Source: JALHQU01 sp043745295
GTDB lineage: Bacteria; Planctomycetota; Planctomycetia; Gemmatales; Gemmataceae
Assembly: GCA_043745295.1 (NCBI GenBank)
Contig: JAYTTN010000591.1
Location: forward strand, 1-51,736
Reading direction: 5' to 3'
Length of the DNA: 51,736 nucleotides
Part shown: in pieces, positions 9,048 to 17,108 of the stretch
Numbering within the stretch: the stretch's first letter is position 1
How the letters are laid out: each line of letters opens with the position of its first letter
Translations under genes and position numbers: made by a program
Notes under the pieces: model-generated
Databases searched by the model: none
What the model was told of the DNA's origin: nothing
Seen by the model: only the letters and a program-made list of their open reading frames with translations

Positions 9048-9617
9048 ATGCGCCGCCTCGCCCTGCTCCTGTGCTTGCCGCTGTTCGCCCTGCCCGCCGT
9101 CGTGCTGGCCGACAAGGGGTTCGACAAAGCCGTCACCAAGGTGACGGCGACCTTCCACCCGGCCGAGGCCAAACCGGGCCAGACGGTGACGCTGAAGTTG
9201 ACCGTCGAACTGACCGACGGCTACCACACCTACCCGCTCGTCCAGACCGACAAGAAGGCGGCGGCGATGGTGAACAAAGTCGCCTTCCCGGCGGCCGGCG
9301 CGGTGGTGTTCGTCGGCGAGGTCATCGACCCGGCGAACGCCGAGATCAAGGCCGAGCCGCTGCTCGGCATCGAGGCCATGAAGTATTGCACCGGGACGGT
9401 GGTGTACGAACGGACGGCGGTGGTGTCGCCGGCGGCGAAGGCCGGCAAGGTGACGGTGACGGTGCCGAAGTTCGTGGTCAGCGTGTGCGACAAGGACAAC
9501 TGCTTCCCGCCGAAGACGCTCATGCCGGAGGCGACGCTGACGATCCTCGACGGCCCGGCGGTAGCAGTGGACGCCAAGTACGCCGCCGAGGTGACGGCGG
9601 CGACCGAGAAGAAGTGA
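9048..9617 (+). CDS. Exported DsbD N-terminal-domain-like thiol protein
   Basis: A 189-residue protein with a Sec signal (RRLALLLCLPLFALPAVVLA). The mature part resembles the periplasmic alpha domain of the thiol:disulfide interchange protein DsbD: a DGYHTYPL segment, then a cysteine pair C147-x4-C152 followed by FPP, close to the CxxxxxC-PP of the DsbD alpha domain; Cys114 is an extra. There is no membrane beta domain and no thioredoxin domain, so it would be a free-standing acceptor domain that passes electrons or binds partners outside the membrane. It follows the DUF4198 gene by 121 nt on the same strand. The domain is recognised with fair confidence; redox function is inferred. Confidence 0.75.
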   Translation: MRRLALLLCLPLFALPAVVLADKGFDKAVTKVTATFHPAEAKPGQTVTLKLTVELTDGYHTYPLVQTDKKAAAMVNKVAFPAAGAVVFVGEVIDPANAEIKAEPLLGIEAMKYCTGTVVYERTAVVSPAAKAGKVTVTVPKFVVSVCDKDNCFPPKTLMPEATLTILDGPAVAVDAKYAAEVTAATEKK

Positions 9618-9640
9618 GTGGGCGGACGTTGTGGGTAGTG

Positions 9641-9742
9641 TTGTTAGCCCGCCGCGCGAGCAAGGGCCGTTGGCCAACGCGGTGTCACCGTCCGCGTTGT
9701 TCCGCCGCGGCGGCTCGGCCCTTGCGCGCGGCGGGCTAACAA
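9641..9742. repeat. Long inverted repeat (palindromic intergenic element)
   Basis: Arms at 9641-9669 and 9716-9742 are complementary except for a two-base difference. They begin with TTGTTAGCCCGCCGCGCG and flank a 46-base centre that is itself partly self-complementary. The element could form a hairpin of nearly 30 base pairs between the DsbD-like and FtsQ-like genes. It has no U-tract, so it looks more like a dispersed palindromic repeat or small MITE than a terminator. Confidence 0.7.
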
Positions 9743-9795
9743 TACCACGCCGCTCCACCCGCTTGAGACCTTCTCTTCTTCCCGTGCAAACCGTC

Positions 9796-10470
9796 ATGGC
9801 CAAACGCAAGCCGCCGCCGAAGCACCCCCCGCCAGCCGGCGGCACGCAGGCCGTCGCGGTCGTGGCGAAGACGGTCCTCGCCATTGCTCTGGTGGGGTTG
9901 CTGATCGGCGGGTTGGGCTACCTCGGCCGGCGGGCGGGCGAAGCGGTGGCCGACCGCGACCGGTTCGCGGTGCGGGTCGCGGACATCCAGGTGCAGTTGC
10001 CGGCGTTCCTGGAACGGTCCGCCTTCCTCACCGAAGTCCGCTACCTCGGCGAGCTGCCGGAGGCGGTGCAAGCGGTCGATCCGAAGTTGGCCGACATGCT
10101 CCGCACCGCGTTCTCGAAACACCCGTGGGTGGCCGACGTGACGGCGGTGACGGTGTCGCCGGAGCGGGTGATTCGCGTGGAACTGACATTCCGCAAACCG
10201 GTGCTGGCCGTCACGCTGAAGGGCGAACTCGGCCCCCGTGCCGTGGACGCCGCCGGCATTCTGCTGCCGCAGGCGGCGACGACGGACGGGCTACCGGTGC
10301 TGGCAAACGTGCAGCCGGCGGTCGTGGCGGGACAGCCGTTCCCGACGCCGGACGTGAAGCGGGCGGCCGAACTGGTGACGACGTACCCGACCAAGCTGAT
10401 CGAGCGGACGAAAGGCGGCTGGCAGCTGACCGCCTCGGACGGCAAGACGCGGGTGATCGTGTCGAACTGA
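9796..10470 (+). CDS. FtsQ/POTRA-like single-pass membrane protein
   Basis: A 224-residue protein with a short basic, Pro-rich cytoplasmic head (MAKRKPPPKHPPP), one membrane helix at about 21-45 (VVAKTVLAIALVGLLIGGLG) and an external domain. The segment HPWVADVTAVTVSPERVIRVEL, then a RKPVLAV motif, resembles the POTRA/FtsQ pattern of FtsQ and DivIB division proteins. The ATG at 9796 is used; the longer frame would start inside the palindromic repeat. No division cluster (ftsA, ftsZ, mur) adjoins, and many planctomycetes lack ftsZ, so a canonical division role is doubtful. Alternatively it is an unrelated secretion-linked POTRA protein. Confidence 0.6.
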   Translation: MAKRKPPPKHPPPAGGTQAVAVVAKTVLAIALVGLLIGGLGYLGRRAGEAVADRDRFAVRVADIQVQLPAFLERSAFLTEVRYLGELPEAVQAVDPKLADMLRTAFSKHPWVADVTAVTVSPERVIRVELTFRKPVLAVTLKGELGPRAVDAAGILLPQAATTDGLPVLANVQPAVVAGQPFPTPDVKRAAELVTTYPTKLIERTKGGWQLTASDGKTRVIVSN

Positions 10471-10480
10471 GGAAGATTCC

Positions 10481-11356
10481 ATGACCCACGACTCCAGTGC
10501 CTTTCTTGATCGCTTCGCCGCCGCCGAGGTCGGGGCCGAACCGCTCAGTTTCCAGATTCTCTTCTTCGACCCGCCGCCGCTCACGGTCGCGGAGTTGACG
10601 GACGCCTTGGCCCCGCATTTGCCCGGTGTGGCGGTGGAGTTGCTGGCGGTCGCCGGACTTCCCGAAGCGGCGACGGTGGTGTCCGCCGACGGCCCGCCCG
10701 CGTCCGTTCTCGGCCTGATTTCGTGGTCCGGTCGCGCCGTGAAGCTGGTGACGTTCGACGCACCCATGCCTTACGGCCCGGTGGAGGCGTGCGTCGGCCC
10801 GGCGCTGATCCCGCCGCCGATGAAGGTGGACGCCGCCCAGCACCGGGCGCACGCCTTGCTGTACTTCGTGGGGAAACCGTCGGACCCGCTGGAGGGGTAC
10901 GGCGCGCTGTGCGCGGTCGCCGGCGCGCTGGCCCGGTTCGGCGGTATCGTCGTGCTGAACGAGGAGGCCCGCACCGCCGTGCCCGCGCTCGACCTGATCC
11001 CGGACGACGGCGAGGACGCGCTGCGGACGTACCGGACGCTGCCCATCCCGTACCTGTTCGGCGGGTTCGTGCGGATGGACGCCGGGCACGCCGGGAGTTG
11101 GGTGCGGACGTTCGCCTGCCACTGCCTCGGCCTGCCGAACCTGGCCATCAAACTGGCCACCCCGGACGATGCCCGCCGCGCGTTCCAGACCTTCGCCGGC
11201 ATCCTCGGCTACCTCCGGGAGCTGGGCGAGACGTTCGCCGCCGGCGAGCAACTCGACCTCGGCGACGATACGAGATTCGTCCTCCGCGTGCCGACGGACA
11301 CCGAGTGGTTCCTGGATTCCCCCGGCCCGCTGTTCGTCCTCGAACCGGAGGCGTGA
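10481..11356 (+). CDS. DUF4261-like cytoplasmic protein
   Basis: A soluble protein of 291 residues without signal or membrane segments. It resembles DUF4261 proteins: a central HRAHALLYFVG segment with small hydrophobic helices and a late block (GSWVRTFACHCLGLPNLAIKL) typical of that group. It starts 10 nt after the FtsQ-like stop and its own stop overlaps the next start (TGATG), so it is translationally coupled to the downstream TPR gene and may share an operon with the upstream one. Function is unknown; the family assignment is from memory of the motif layout and is moderate. Confidence 0.65.
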   Translation: MTHDSSAFLDRFAAAEVGAEPLSFQILFFDPPPLTVAELTDALAPHLPGVAVELLAVAGLPEAATVVSADGPPASVLGLISWSGRAVKLVTFDAPMPYGPVEACVGPALIPPPMKVDAAQHRAHALLYFVGKPSDPLEGYGALCAVAGALARFGGIVVLNEEARTAVPALDLIPDDGEDALRTYRTLPIPYLFGGFVRMDAGHAGSWVRTFACHCLGLPNLAIKLATPDDARRAFQTFAGILGYLRELGETFAAGEQLDLGDDTRFVLRVPTDTEWFLDSPGPLFVLEPEA

Positions 11357-12609
11357 TGCGCCCTCTGATTCTCCTCCTCCTCTCGTCCGCGCCCGCCCTG
11401 GCCGACGCCATCCCCTTCCGCCCGCTGCCGGTCGAGTGGCGGGGGTTCCTGTCCGACCTGCGGACGCTGCGGAACGCCGCCAACCCGGCCCCCGGCCCGA
11501 ATCCGTTACGGGAGACTCTGACCGACCGCGTGGCGGCGCTCGAAGCGAGGGCGAAGACCGCCGCGCTGTCCGCCGACGAGGCCGCGGACCTGGGCGAGTG
11601 CCACGTCCGCCTCGGTCAGCCGCTCAAAGCCGTCGGCGTGCTGCGGGACGCGCGGCGGAGCGACCCGAAGCACTACCGCGCCGCAGCCGGTTTGGGAATC
11701 GCGTGGGCCGCCGCCGGCGACTGGAATCAGGCGGCGAACGCCTTCGACGACGGAGTGAGTCTTGCCCCCGCCGCATGGAAAGACGTGGACGCCGCGCATC
11801 GGTCGCTCGCCCGCGCCCGCGCCAAGGAGGCGAAGGACGCCGACGGACTCGACGACCTGTTCGGGGTGAGGTTCGTGGGCGAGTCGGGCAAACCCGAAGC
11901 GGGGAAGCTCGCGGCGGCCGAGCGGAAGAAGCTGCCCGCCGACGCCGTCGCGGTCGTGCAGCACCTGCTCGCCCGCTCGCCGGCGGACGCGCGGCTGCTC
12001 TGGCAACTCGGCGAGGTGGCGAACGCGACCGGGGACGTTCGTACCGCCGCCAACATCCTCGACGGCTGCGTCGGCGACTTCGGACTGAAGAGCGAGGACG
12101 CGCGGGCGCGGCGGAAGGTCTACCGCGCGGCCGCCGACGAGTTGGCCAAGTCCGAGGACCACGCTGCGCACCGGGGGACGCAAGCCTTCAAGTCGGCCCG
12201 CTTGTTCGCCAAACTGACCGACGAGGCCCGCTTGCCGAAGATCGACCCGGCCGGGGTGAACCGCCTGCCGTGGGCGGCGCTGGGCGACACCGCCGTCGGG
12301 CCGAAGTTCGCGCCGAACTTCCTCAAGCACGTCGCCGACCTCGACGGCAAGACGGTCGAGTTGGTCGGCTTCATGCGGCCGTTCGGCGGCGCGACGGACG
12401 AGTTCGTCCTGACCGAGTTCCCCGTCGGCTGCTGGTTCTGCGACCAGCCGGGGCCGCTGCAAGTGGCAGTGATCGAACTGGCGGGCGGGAAGCGGACAGA
12501 CTACCTGCCCGGTGCCGTGGTGGTCGCGGGCAAACTGGAATTGAACCGCACGGACCCGGAGAAGCACCTGTTCGCGGTGACGGCCGCACGGGTGAAGCTG
12601 CCGGAGTGA
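11356..12609 (+). CDS. Exported TPR-like protein with DUF3299-like C-terminal domain
   Basis: The start ATG at 11356 overlaps the preceding stop. The 417-residue product has a signal peptide (RPLILLLLSSAPALA), then helical repeats at about 55-260 of the TPR kind (ECHVRLGQPLKAVGVLRDAR; DWNQAANAFDDGVSLAP). The C-terminal 100 residues (LDGKTVELVGFMRPFGG, GCWFCDQPGPLQ) match the general pattern of DUF3299-type domains, with a CWFC pair that could bind metal or form a disulfide. It is a probable extracytoplasmic scaffold. Coupling to the DUF4261-like gene suggests joint expression. No enzymatic motif is seen. Confidence 0.75.
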   Translation: MRPLILLLLSSAPALADAIPFRPLPVEWRGFLSDLRTLRNAANPAPGPNPLRETLTDRVAALEARAKTAALSADEAADLGECHVRLGQPLKAVGVLRDARRSDPKHYRAAAGLGIAWAAAGDWNQAANAFDDGVSLAPAAWKDVDAAHRSLARARAKEAKDADGLDDLFGVRFVGESGKPEAGKLAAAERKKLPADAVAVVQHLLARSPADARLLWQLGEVANATGDVRTAANILDGCVGDFGLKSEDARARRKVYRAAADELAKSEDHAAHRGTQAFKSARLFAKLTDEARLPKIDPAGVNRLPWAALGDTAVGPKFAPNFLKHVADLDGKTVELVGFMRPFGGATDEFVLTEFPVGCWFCDQPGPLQVAVIELAGGKRTDYLPGAVVVAGKLELNRTDPEKHLFAVTAARVKLPE

Positions 12610-12624
12610 CGCGAGCGGGGGCAC

Positions 12625-12650
12625 GAAAAAACCCGGCTTCGCGGCCGGGC
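12625..12650 (-). terminator. Rho-independent terminator of the 78-aa gene
   Basis: On the minus strand a CCCGGC-loop-GCCGGG hairpin (12632-12649) is followed by six T residues. It lies 29 nt after the stop of the gene ending at 12679. On the plus strand the hairpin has no U-tract, so it mainly serves the minus strand. Confidence 0.75.
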
Positions 12651-12678
12651 TGGTAGTGCTGCGCTCGGACTCGCACGA

Positions 12679-12915
12679 TTACTGGCCGCCGAGCAGGTTG
12701 ATCGGCGGGGCGATGGGGACGCCGCCGGTGGCACCGGAGCCCAGGAGCCAGGACCAATCGACCGCCGGCGGGGGGGTGCCCGGCGGGGTGACGACGGGCG
12801 GGGGGCTGGTGGCCGGCGGGACCGTCGTCGGGTTGCCGCCGAGGATGGCGGTGGGATCGATCAGTTCCGGCCCACTCGGGTTTTCCCGCGATTCGAGGCG
12901 TTCGAGGCGGAGCAT
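12679..12915 (-). CDS. 78-residue Pro/Gly-rich protein with planctomycete LERLESRENPSG motif
   Basis: The ATG at 12915 follows an AGGA and begins MLRLERLESRENPSG, the N-terminal motif that heads many large exported planctomycete proteins. Here the rest is only about 63 residues of Pro, Thr, Gly and Val, ending in INLLGGQ, with a proper terminator downstream. It could be a truncated member of the large-protein class, or a genuine tiny surface protein. No domain is recognisable. Confidence 0.6.
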   Translation of the reverse strand: MLRLERLESRENPSGPELIDPTAILGGNPTTVPPATSPPPVVTPPGTPPPAVDWSWLLGSGATGGVPIAPPINLLGGQ

Positions 12916-13251
12916 GGCGAGTTTCCTGGGCGAATTCAGGTGCGAGGTAAGGGGGCACCCGAACTGCGTGGGTATTCTGTCAAGGTCGGTAATAAGTGTC
13001 AACTGGAAACCGAATCTGTGCTATACTTCAAGCGTTACCGGAAACTTTATCCAAATCACCCAATCGCTACAAGAACCCCAGCCTGAACTCTATTGCCAGC
13101 TTTGTAGTTACAACCATCGTCGGACTTCGGTTCGGGCTTGAACATTTCAGTCCTGCGCGACTCCGATATTTTTCTCTTTTCTCCCCCGAGCGCTCGACTT
13201 CCGACGGGCAATACACCTCCGGCGGGACCAGTCCCGTACGCGGAGCCACCC
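12916..13251. other. Gene-free divergent intergenic region, AT-richer than its surroundings
   Basis: About 336 bases separate the 78-aa gene from the ECF fusion gene. The stretch 12980-13200 is clearly less GC-rich than neighbouring coding DNA, as expected for a promoter region. Apart from an extended minus-ten-like site I see no repeats, hairpins or convincing ORF. Confidence 0.5.
13019..13027 (+). promoter_or_regulatory. Candidate extended -10 element
   Basis: TGCTATACT fits the TGnTATAnT extended minus-ten consensus of housekeeping sigma factors. There is no good minus-35 hexamer at the expected distance, and the site lies 225 nt before the ECF fusion start, implying a long leader if real. 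Confidence 0.25.
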
Positions 13252-15201
13252 ATGCCGACGCTGTCCGAACGCCTCATGCCGCACCTGCGGCGGGCCGCCC
13301 TGTCCCGCGATTCCGCCCCGCTGACCGACGGCCAACTGCTCGGCGCGTTCGTCGCCGACCGCGATCCGGCCGCGTTCGAGACCCTCGTCCGTCGGCACGG
13401 GCCGATGGTGTTCGGCGTCTGCCGGCGGGTGATCGGCCACACCCACTCGGCCGAGGACGCTTTTCAGGCCGTGTTCGTCGTCCTCGCCCGCAAGGCGGCA
13501 GCGGTGAAGCCCCGCGAGCAACTGGCCAACTGGCTGTTCGGCGTCGCCTACCGCACGGCGCTGAAGGCGCGGGGCCTGCTCGCCCGCCGGCGGTCCCGCG
13601 AGAAACAGGTACTCGTCATGCCGGACGTGCCCGCCGCCGCCGCCGAGTTGTGGACCGAAATCCAGCCGGTGCTGGACTTGGAACTGGCGGCGCTGCCGGA
13701 CCACTTGCGGTTGCCGGTCGTGCTGTGCGACTTGGAAGGGCGGACCCAGCGGGACGCGGCCAAGCAGTTGAAGGTGCCGCCGGCGACCCTGGCGAACCGG
13801 CTGGCGACCGCGCGGCGGAAGTTGGCCGAGCGGCTGACGGCGCGGGGGATCACCCTGTCCGGCGGGCTGTTCGCCACCGTGCTGGGCGCGAACGTCGGGC
13901 AGGCGGCGGTGCCGGCCGGGCTGTGCGCGGCGGCGGCCAAAGTGGGGCTGGGGGCGGTCGGCGCGGCGGCGGGGGCCGTTCCGGAGTCGGTTCTTCAACT
14001 CTCCGAAGGAGTCCTGCGAATGATGATGCTGTCCAAGCTGAAGGCGGTCACGGCCGCCGTCCTGGCCGGGCTGATGCTACTTGGCGGGCTGGGCCTGGGC
14101 ACCCTGCCGCACGCCTTCGCCCAGGGCCAGCCGGCCTCGAAAGCGAAGCCGGCCCTCGGCCCGAACCTGTCCGACGCCGAGTTCCTCAAGCGGACGTGCG
14201 ACACCCTGCGGGGCACTCCGGCGACGCCGGCCGAACTCGGCTACTTCGTCGCCGACTCCGACGCCGGCAAGCGGAAGAAGGTCGTCACCTGGCTGACCGA
14301 AGTGGCGACAGCGATGGACACGTTCACCTACTACCGGATCGCGTGGATCGAGAACCCGAAAGGTGCGGCGGTGCTGGACTTCGACTCGGACGGTCGGATC
14401 GATGTCAGCGGCCCCGGCAAGTTGTCGCTCAATTCGGACGGCGGGACGACGCCGAGCGCGGACTCGCTGTGGTTCTACCAGAACGCCGACGAGTTGAAGG
14501 CGGACGGAATCCGGGTGTGGGACGCGGACGGTAAGCCGGTGCCGCAACCCGCTCAGCCGAAGGCCGACGAGCCGAAGCCGCTCGGGGAAAAGATCGATCA
14601 ATCCTTGCGACTGCGATGGACGACGGATCGGCTTTGGGACGTGCCCGTCAACACCGACGCCGAGTTCCTGAACAAAGCCACCACCGGGGCGCGGGGCAAC
14701 GCGCCCACCAAGATCGAACGGGAATACTTCCTCGCGGACAAAGACCCGAAGAAGCGGGCGAAGCTGCTCGACCTGCTGCTGAGCGATCCGGCCGTGGCCA
14801 AGAAGGTCGGCCCGGAGTGGAAGAAGAACATGCTCAACCCGCCGCAGCGGTTCACGGTCGTCTTCACAGTCGCCGGGCCGGACTGGTCGAAGCTGATCGG
14901 CGAGTTGCAGGCCGCGAAGAAGACCGACGAGCAAATCCTGGAAAGCCTGACGCTTGCGATCACCGGCCGGCTGCCGACCGACACCGAGAAGAAGCTGGTC
15001 GCCGGCATGGTGGCGAAGGAGAAGGACAAGATAGCGGCGTGGGCCGGTATCGCCGGCACCCTGGCCGGCACCGACGAGGCCAAGACGCATGCCGACAAAC
15101 TGAAACCGGCCGAACAGGTCCGCTACCGGACGGTCGTCGCACCCCTGAAACTGGACGTGGAAGTCCAGCCGCCGGCGAAGCCGCCCGAACCGAAGAAGTG
15201 A
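13252..15201 (+). CDS. ECF sigma factor with membrane anchor and DUF1549-like modules
   Basis: A 649-residue protein. Sigma region 2 lies at about 25-100 (AEDAFQAVFVVLARKA) and region 4 at about 140-195 (LEGRTQRDAAKQLKVPPATL). An Ala/Gly-rich linker leads to a membrane segment at about 264-286. After it come two clear modules of one type: DAEFLKRTCDTLRGTPATPAE near 308 and DAEFLNKATTGARGNAPT near 470, each followed by a YF-x-AD-x-D-x(1-4)-KRKK or KRAK stretch, and a degenerate third (DEQILESLTLAITGRLPT). They resemble the start of DUF1549 domains of planctomycete cytochrome-like proteins. The start at 13252 is chosen because the sigma domain follows directly. The tail probably senses something outside the cell. 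No adjacent anti-sigma gene. Confidence 0.85.
   Translation: MPTLSERLMPHLRRAALSRDSAPLTDGQLLGAFVADRDPAAFETLVRRHGPMVFGVCRRVIGHTHSAEDAFQAVFVVLARKAAAVKPREQLANWLFGVAYRTALKARGLLARRRSREKQVLVMPDVPAAAAELWTEIQPVLDLELAALPDHLRLPVVLCDLEGRTQRDAAKQLKVPPATLANRLATARRKLAERLTARGITLSGGLFATVLGANVGQAAVPAGLCAAAAKVGLGAVGAAAGAVPESVLQLSEGVLRMMMLSKLKAVTAAVLAGLMLLGGLGLGTLPHAFAQGQPASKAKPALGPNLSDAEFLKRTCDTLRGTPATPAELGYFVADSDAGKRKKVVTWLTEVATAMDTFTYYRIAWIENPKGAAVLDFDSDGRIDVSGPGKLSLNSDGGTTPSADSLWFYQNADELKADGIRVWDADGKPVPQPAQPKADEPKPLGEKIDQSLRLRWTTDRLWDVPVNTDAEFLNKATTGARGNAPTKIEREYFLADKDPKKRAKLLDLLLSDPAVAKKVGPEWKKNMLNPPQRFTVVFTVAGPDWSKLIGELQAAKKTDEQILESLTLAITGRLPTDTEKKLVAGMVAKEKDKIAAWAGIAGTLAGTDEAKTHADKLKPAEQVRYRTVVAPLKLDVEVQPPAKPPEPKK
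14005..14022 (+). promoter_or_regulatory. Internal Shine-Dalgarno and start inside the second ECF fusion
   Basis: GAAGGAG at 14005-14011 lies 8 nt before an in-frame ATG at 14020 (the first of three Met codons). The peptide from there (MMMLSKLKAVTAAVLAGLMLLGG...) looks like a signal sequence or anchor. Spacing and sequence are as good as those of normal starts in this window. Confidence 0.4.
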
Positions 15202-15225
15202 CCGGTTCGCGGCCCCGAAGCGAGA

Positions 15226-15270
15226 CGGCCGCCGGTTCGCGTCCCGTGGTGGGATGCGGACCGGCGGCCG
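15226..15270. terminator. Possible hairpin after the ECF fusion gene
   Basis: CGGCCGCCGGT at 15226-15236 pairs with ACCGGCGGCCG at 15260-15270, leaving a 23-base loop. It sits 25 nt past the stop at 15201 and before yajC. There is no U-run, and high-GC sequence makes chance pairing likely. Confidence 0.3.
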
Positions 15271-15389
15271 CGTCGTTTGGAATTGCGTCTTGGCGAGCCG
15301 CGACGAACGCACAGCCCGCCTTGCCGCGCCGCGAGCCGGCAACTAGGATGGGCGTTCCGTTTGTGCCAGCCTAAATCAGGACTTTCCCC

Positions 15390-15731
15390 GTGATGTTCAC
15401 TGCGATCCTCGCCGAAGAACCGCAGGCGGTCAAGGAACAGCCGCAGGTGCCGTTCTTCGCCAACCCGCTGTTCCTCGTCCTGATGTTCGGGCTGTTCTTC
15501 CTGGTCGTCATGCTGCCCGCCAGCCGGCGGCAGAAGCGGGAGGCGGCGGCGATGATGTCGTCCCTGAAGGCGGGGGCGAAGGTGGTCACCACCGGCGGCA
15601 TCCTCGGCACCATCGTGAAGATCAAGGACGGCGAGGACGAGGTGGTCATCAAGTCGGAGGACAGCCGCATCAAGATCCTCCGCAGCACCATCGCCCGCGT
15701 CCTGGGCGAGGACACCGAAACGAAGAGCTGA
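15390..15731 (+). CDS. yajC: Preprotein translocase subunit YajC
   Basis: The 113-residue protein has one membrane helix (PLFLVLMFGLFFLVVMLPASRRQKREAA) followed by the conserved YajC cytoplasmic domain (KAGAKVVTTGGILGTIVKI). YajC binds SecDF in the holotranslocon. The start is GTG immediately followed by ATG; either could serve. The gene heads a run yajC - secD-like - secDF with gaps of about 60 nt, the classic gene order, so an operon is very likely. Confidence 0.93.
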   Translation: MMFTAILAEEPQAVKEQPQVPFFANPLFLVLMFGLFFLVVMLPASRRQKREAAAMMSSLKAGAKVVTTGGILGTIVKIKDGEDEVVIKSEDSRIKILRSTIARVLGEDTETKS

Positions 15732-15793
15732 CCGAACTGGTTCCCCACGACGTTCCCTCTACCGCCCGGCGGTGTTTTCCGAAGGCCGCCCCC

Positions 15794-17047
15794 ATGCGAC
15801 GCAGGTCCGTCCGCAACTTGCTGCTCGTTCTGGTCCCGACCCTCGCGGTCGCCGGGCTGGTGGCGGTCGTGACGCTGAACAAGGACTTGGCCCGACGGCT
15901 CGGACTCCGGCGAAGCATCGACTGGACCAACGCGACGACCCTGGTGTACGAGGTGGACCTGACGAAGGCCCAGCGGATGCTCGACGAGATGAACGAGTTC
16001 AACGAGGGGAGGCCGGGGTATCAGCCGATGGGCCATGAACCGCCCGACCTCGTTGAGTTGATCAGTCGTGTGAAGACACGGATCGACCCGGAGGACGAGC
16101 GGGACGTGGCGGTTCGCCCACTCGGCGAGTTGCGGATCGAGATCGTGATCCCTTCCGGCGGCAAAGGCAAGACGGCCGATGCCGAGTTCGCCGACGATGT
16201 CCGCGCATTGTTGAGCCGCGCCGGGGCGCTGGAATTCCGCATCCTGGCGAACGAGACCGACGACCCCAACGGCATTGCCGAGGCCCGGCGGATGATCGAC
16301 GACCCGACCCCCGCCGAGAAGGCGGAGAACGACAAGCGGGCGATGGAAGGCCGCTCGCCCTACGGCCCTGTCGGGACGTTCAGCGTGAAGGTTGGCGAAC
16401 GGAGCGAAGAGGTGATTGCCCGATACGAGTGGCTGGAACTGGCCCGGGAAGAGGTGGAGTCGCTCCGACTGAGCAACGCCTATTCGGACCCGGCCACCGC
16501 GCCCGTCCGCCGGAAGTACGAAACCCCGGAGAACGTGACTGCTTTTTACCGCGAGGTCGCCGCGACGCGCGGCAAGACTTTCCTGAATACGTCCCGTGGG
16601 ATGGAACAACGCCTCGGGTACAGCTATGTCCTCCACAGTCGGACGGCGGCGAAACTGGCGGCCGATCCGGTCGAGTATTACGTCCTCACGCGGGTGTCGG
16701 ACGCGGATTCGCTCCGGGTAGCCGGCGACATCGGCCTCCGTGCCCGTGAGACGGAGGAGTGGGATCAGCGGCCGGCCGTCGGCTTCAGCTTCAACAAGGC
16801 GGGGGCTGCCCGATTCGGAGCGATGACCGAACGGAACCAGCCGACCCATGTGCTGCGGAACCTGGCCATAGTCATGGACAACAAGGTGGCGTCCGCCCCG
16901 ACGCTGAACGCCGTCCTCCGCGAGGGCGGACAGATCAGCGGCAACTTCACCCCGCAAGACGTGCGGCGGCTGGTCAGCCTGTTGAACTCCGGCTGCCTGA
17001 ACGTGGACCTGAAACTGGTCAGCGACACGACGACCGCGACGAAATAG
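15794..17047 (+). CDS. SecD-like protein containing only the first TM helix and P1 domain
   Basis: The 417-residue protein has one N-terminal membrane helix (NLLLVLVPTLAVAGLVAVVTL) and then a complete SecD periplasmic P1 domain, including AVGFSFNKAGAARFGAMTE and LAIVMDNKVASAPTLNAVL, GGQISGNFT. It stops where SecD would enter its second membrane helix. The five other helices and the GMAVDANVLIYERIREE motif needed for proton coupling are absent. It aligns along its whole length with the start of the next gene's product, so it is a tandem partial duplication, well diverged but intact. It is probably an accessory periplasmic SecD domain that cannot pump alone; a decaying duplicate is the alternative. 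Confidence 0.85.
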   Translation: MRRRSVRNLLLVLVPTLAVAGLVAVVTLNKDLARRLGLRRSIDWTNATTLVYEVDLTKAQRMLDEMNEFNEGRPGYQPMGHEPPDLVELISRVKTRIDPEDERDVAVRPLGELRIEIVIPSGGKGKTADAEFADDVRALLSRAGALEFRILANETDDPNGIAEARRMIDDPTPAEKAENDKRAMEGRSPYGPVGTFSVKVGERSEEVIARYEWLELAREEVESLRLSNAYSDPATAPVRRKYETPENVTAFYREVAATRGKTFLNTSRGMEQRLGYSYVLHSRTAAKLAADPVEYYVLTRVSDADSLRVAGDIGLRARETEEWDQRPAVGFSFNKAGAARFGAMTERNQPTHVLRNLAIVMDNKVASAPTLNAVLREGGQISGNFTPQDVRRLVSLLNSGCLNVDLKLVSDTTTATK

Positions 17048-17108
17048 CCCGCCGCCCGCTTCCGACTCCCGACACCGACTCACGCGATTTTTTCCCGAAG
17101 GCTCCCCC

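Noticed and set aside
9631..9795. An earlier start for the FtsQ-like gene
   Set aside because: The first 55 codons would be translated from the palindromic repeat; ATG 9796 gives a normal basic head before the membrane helix.
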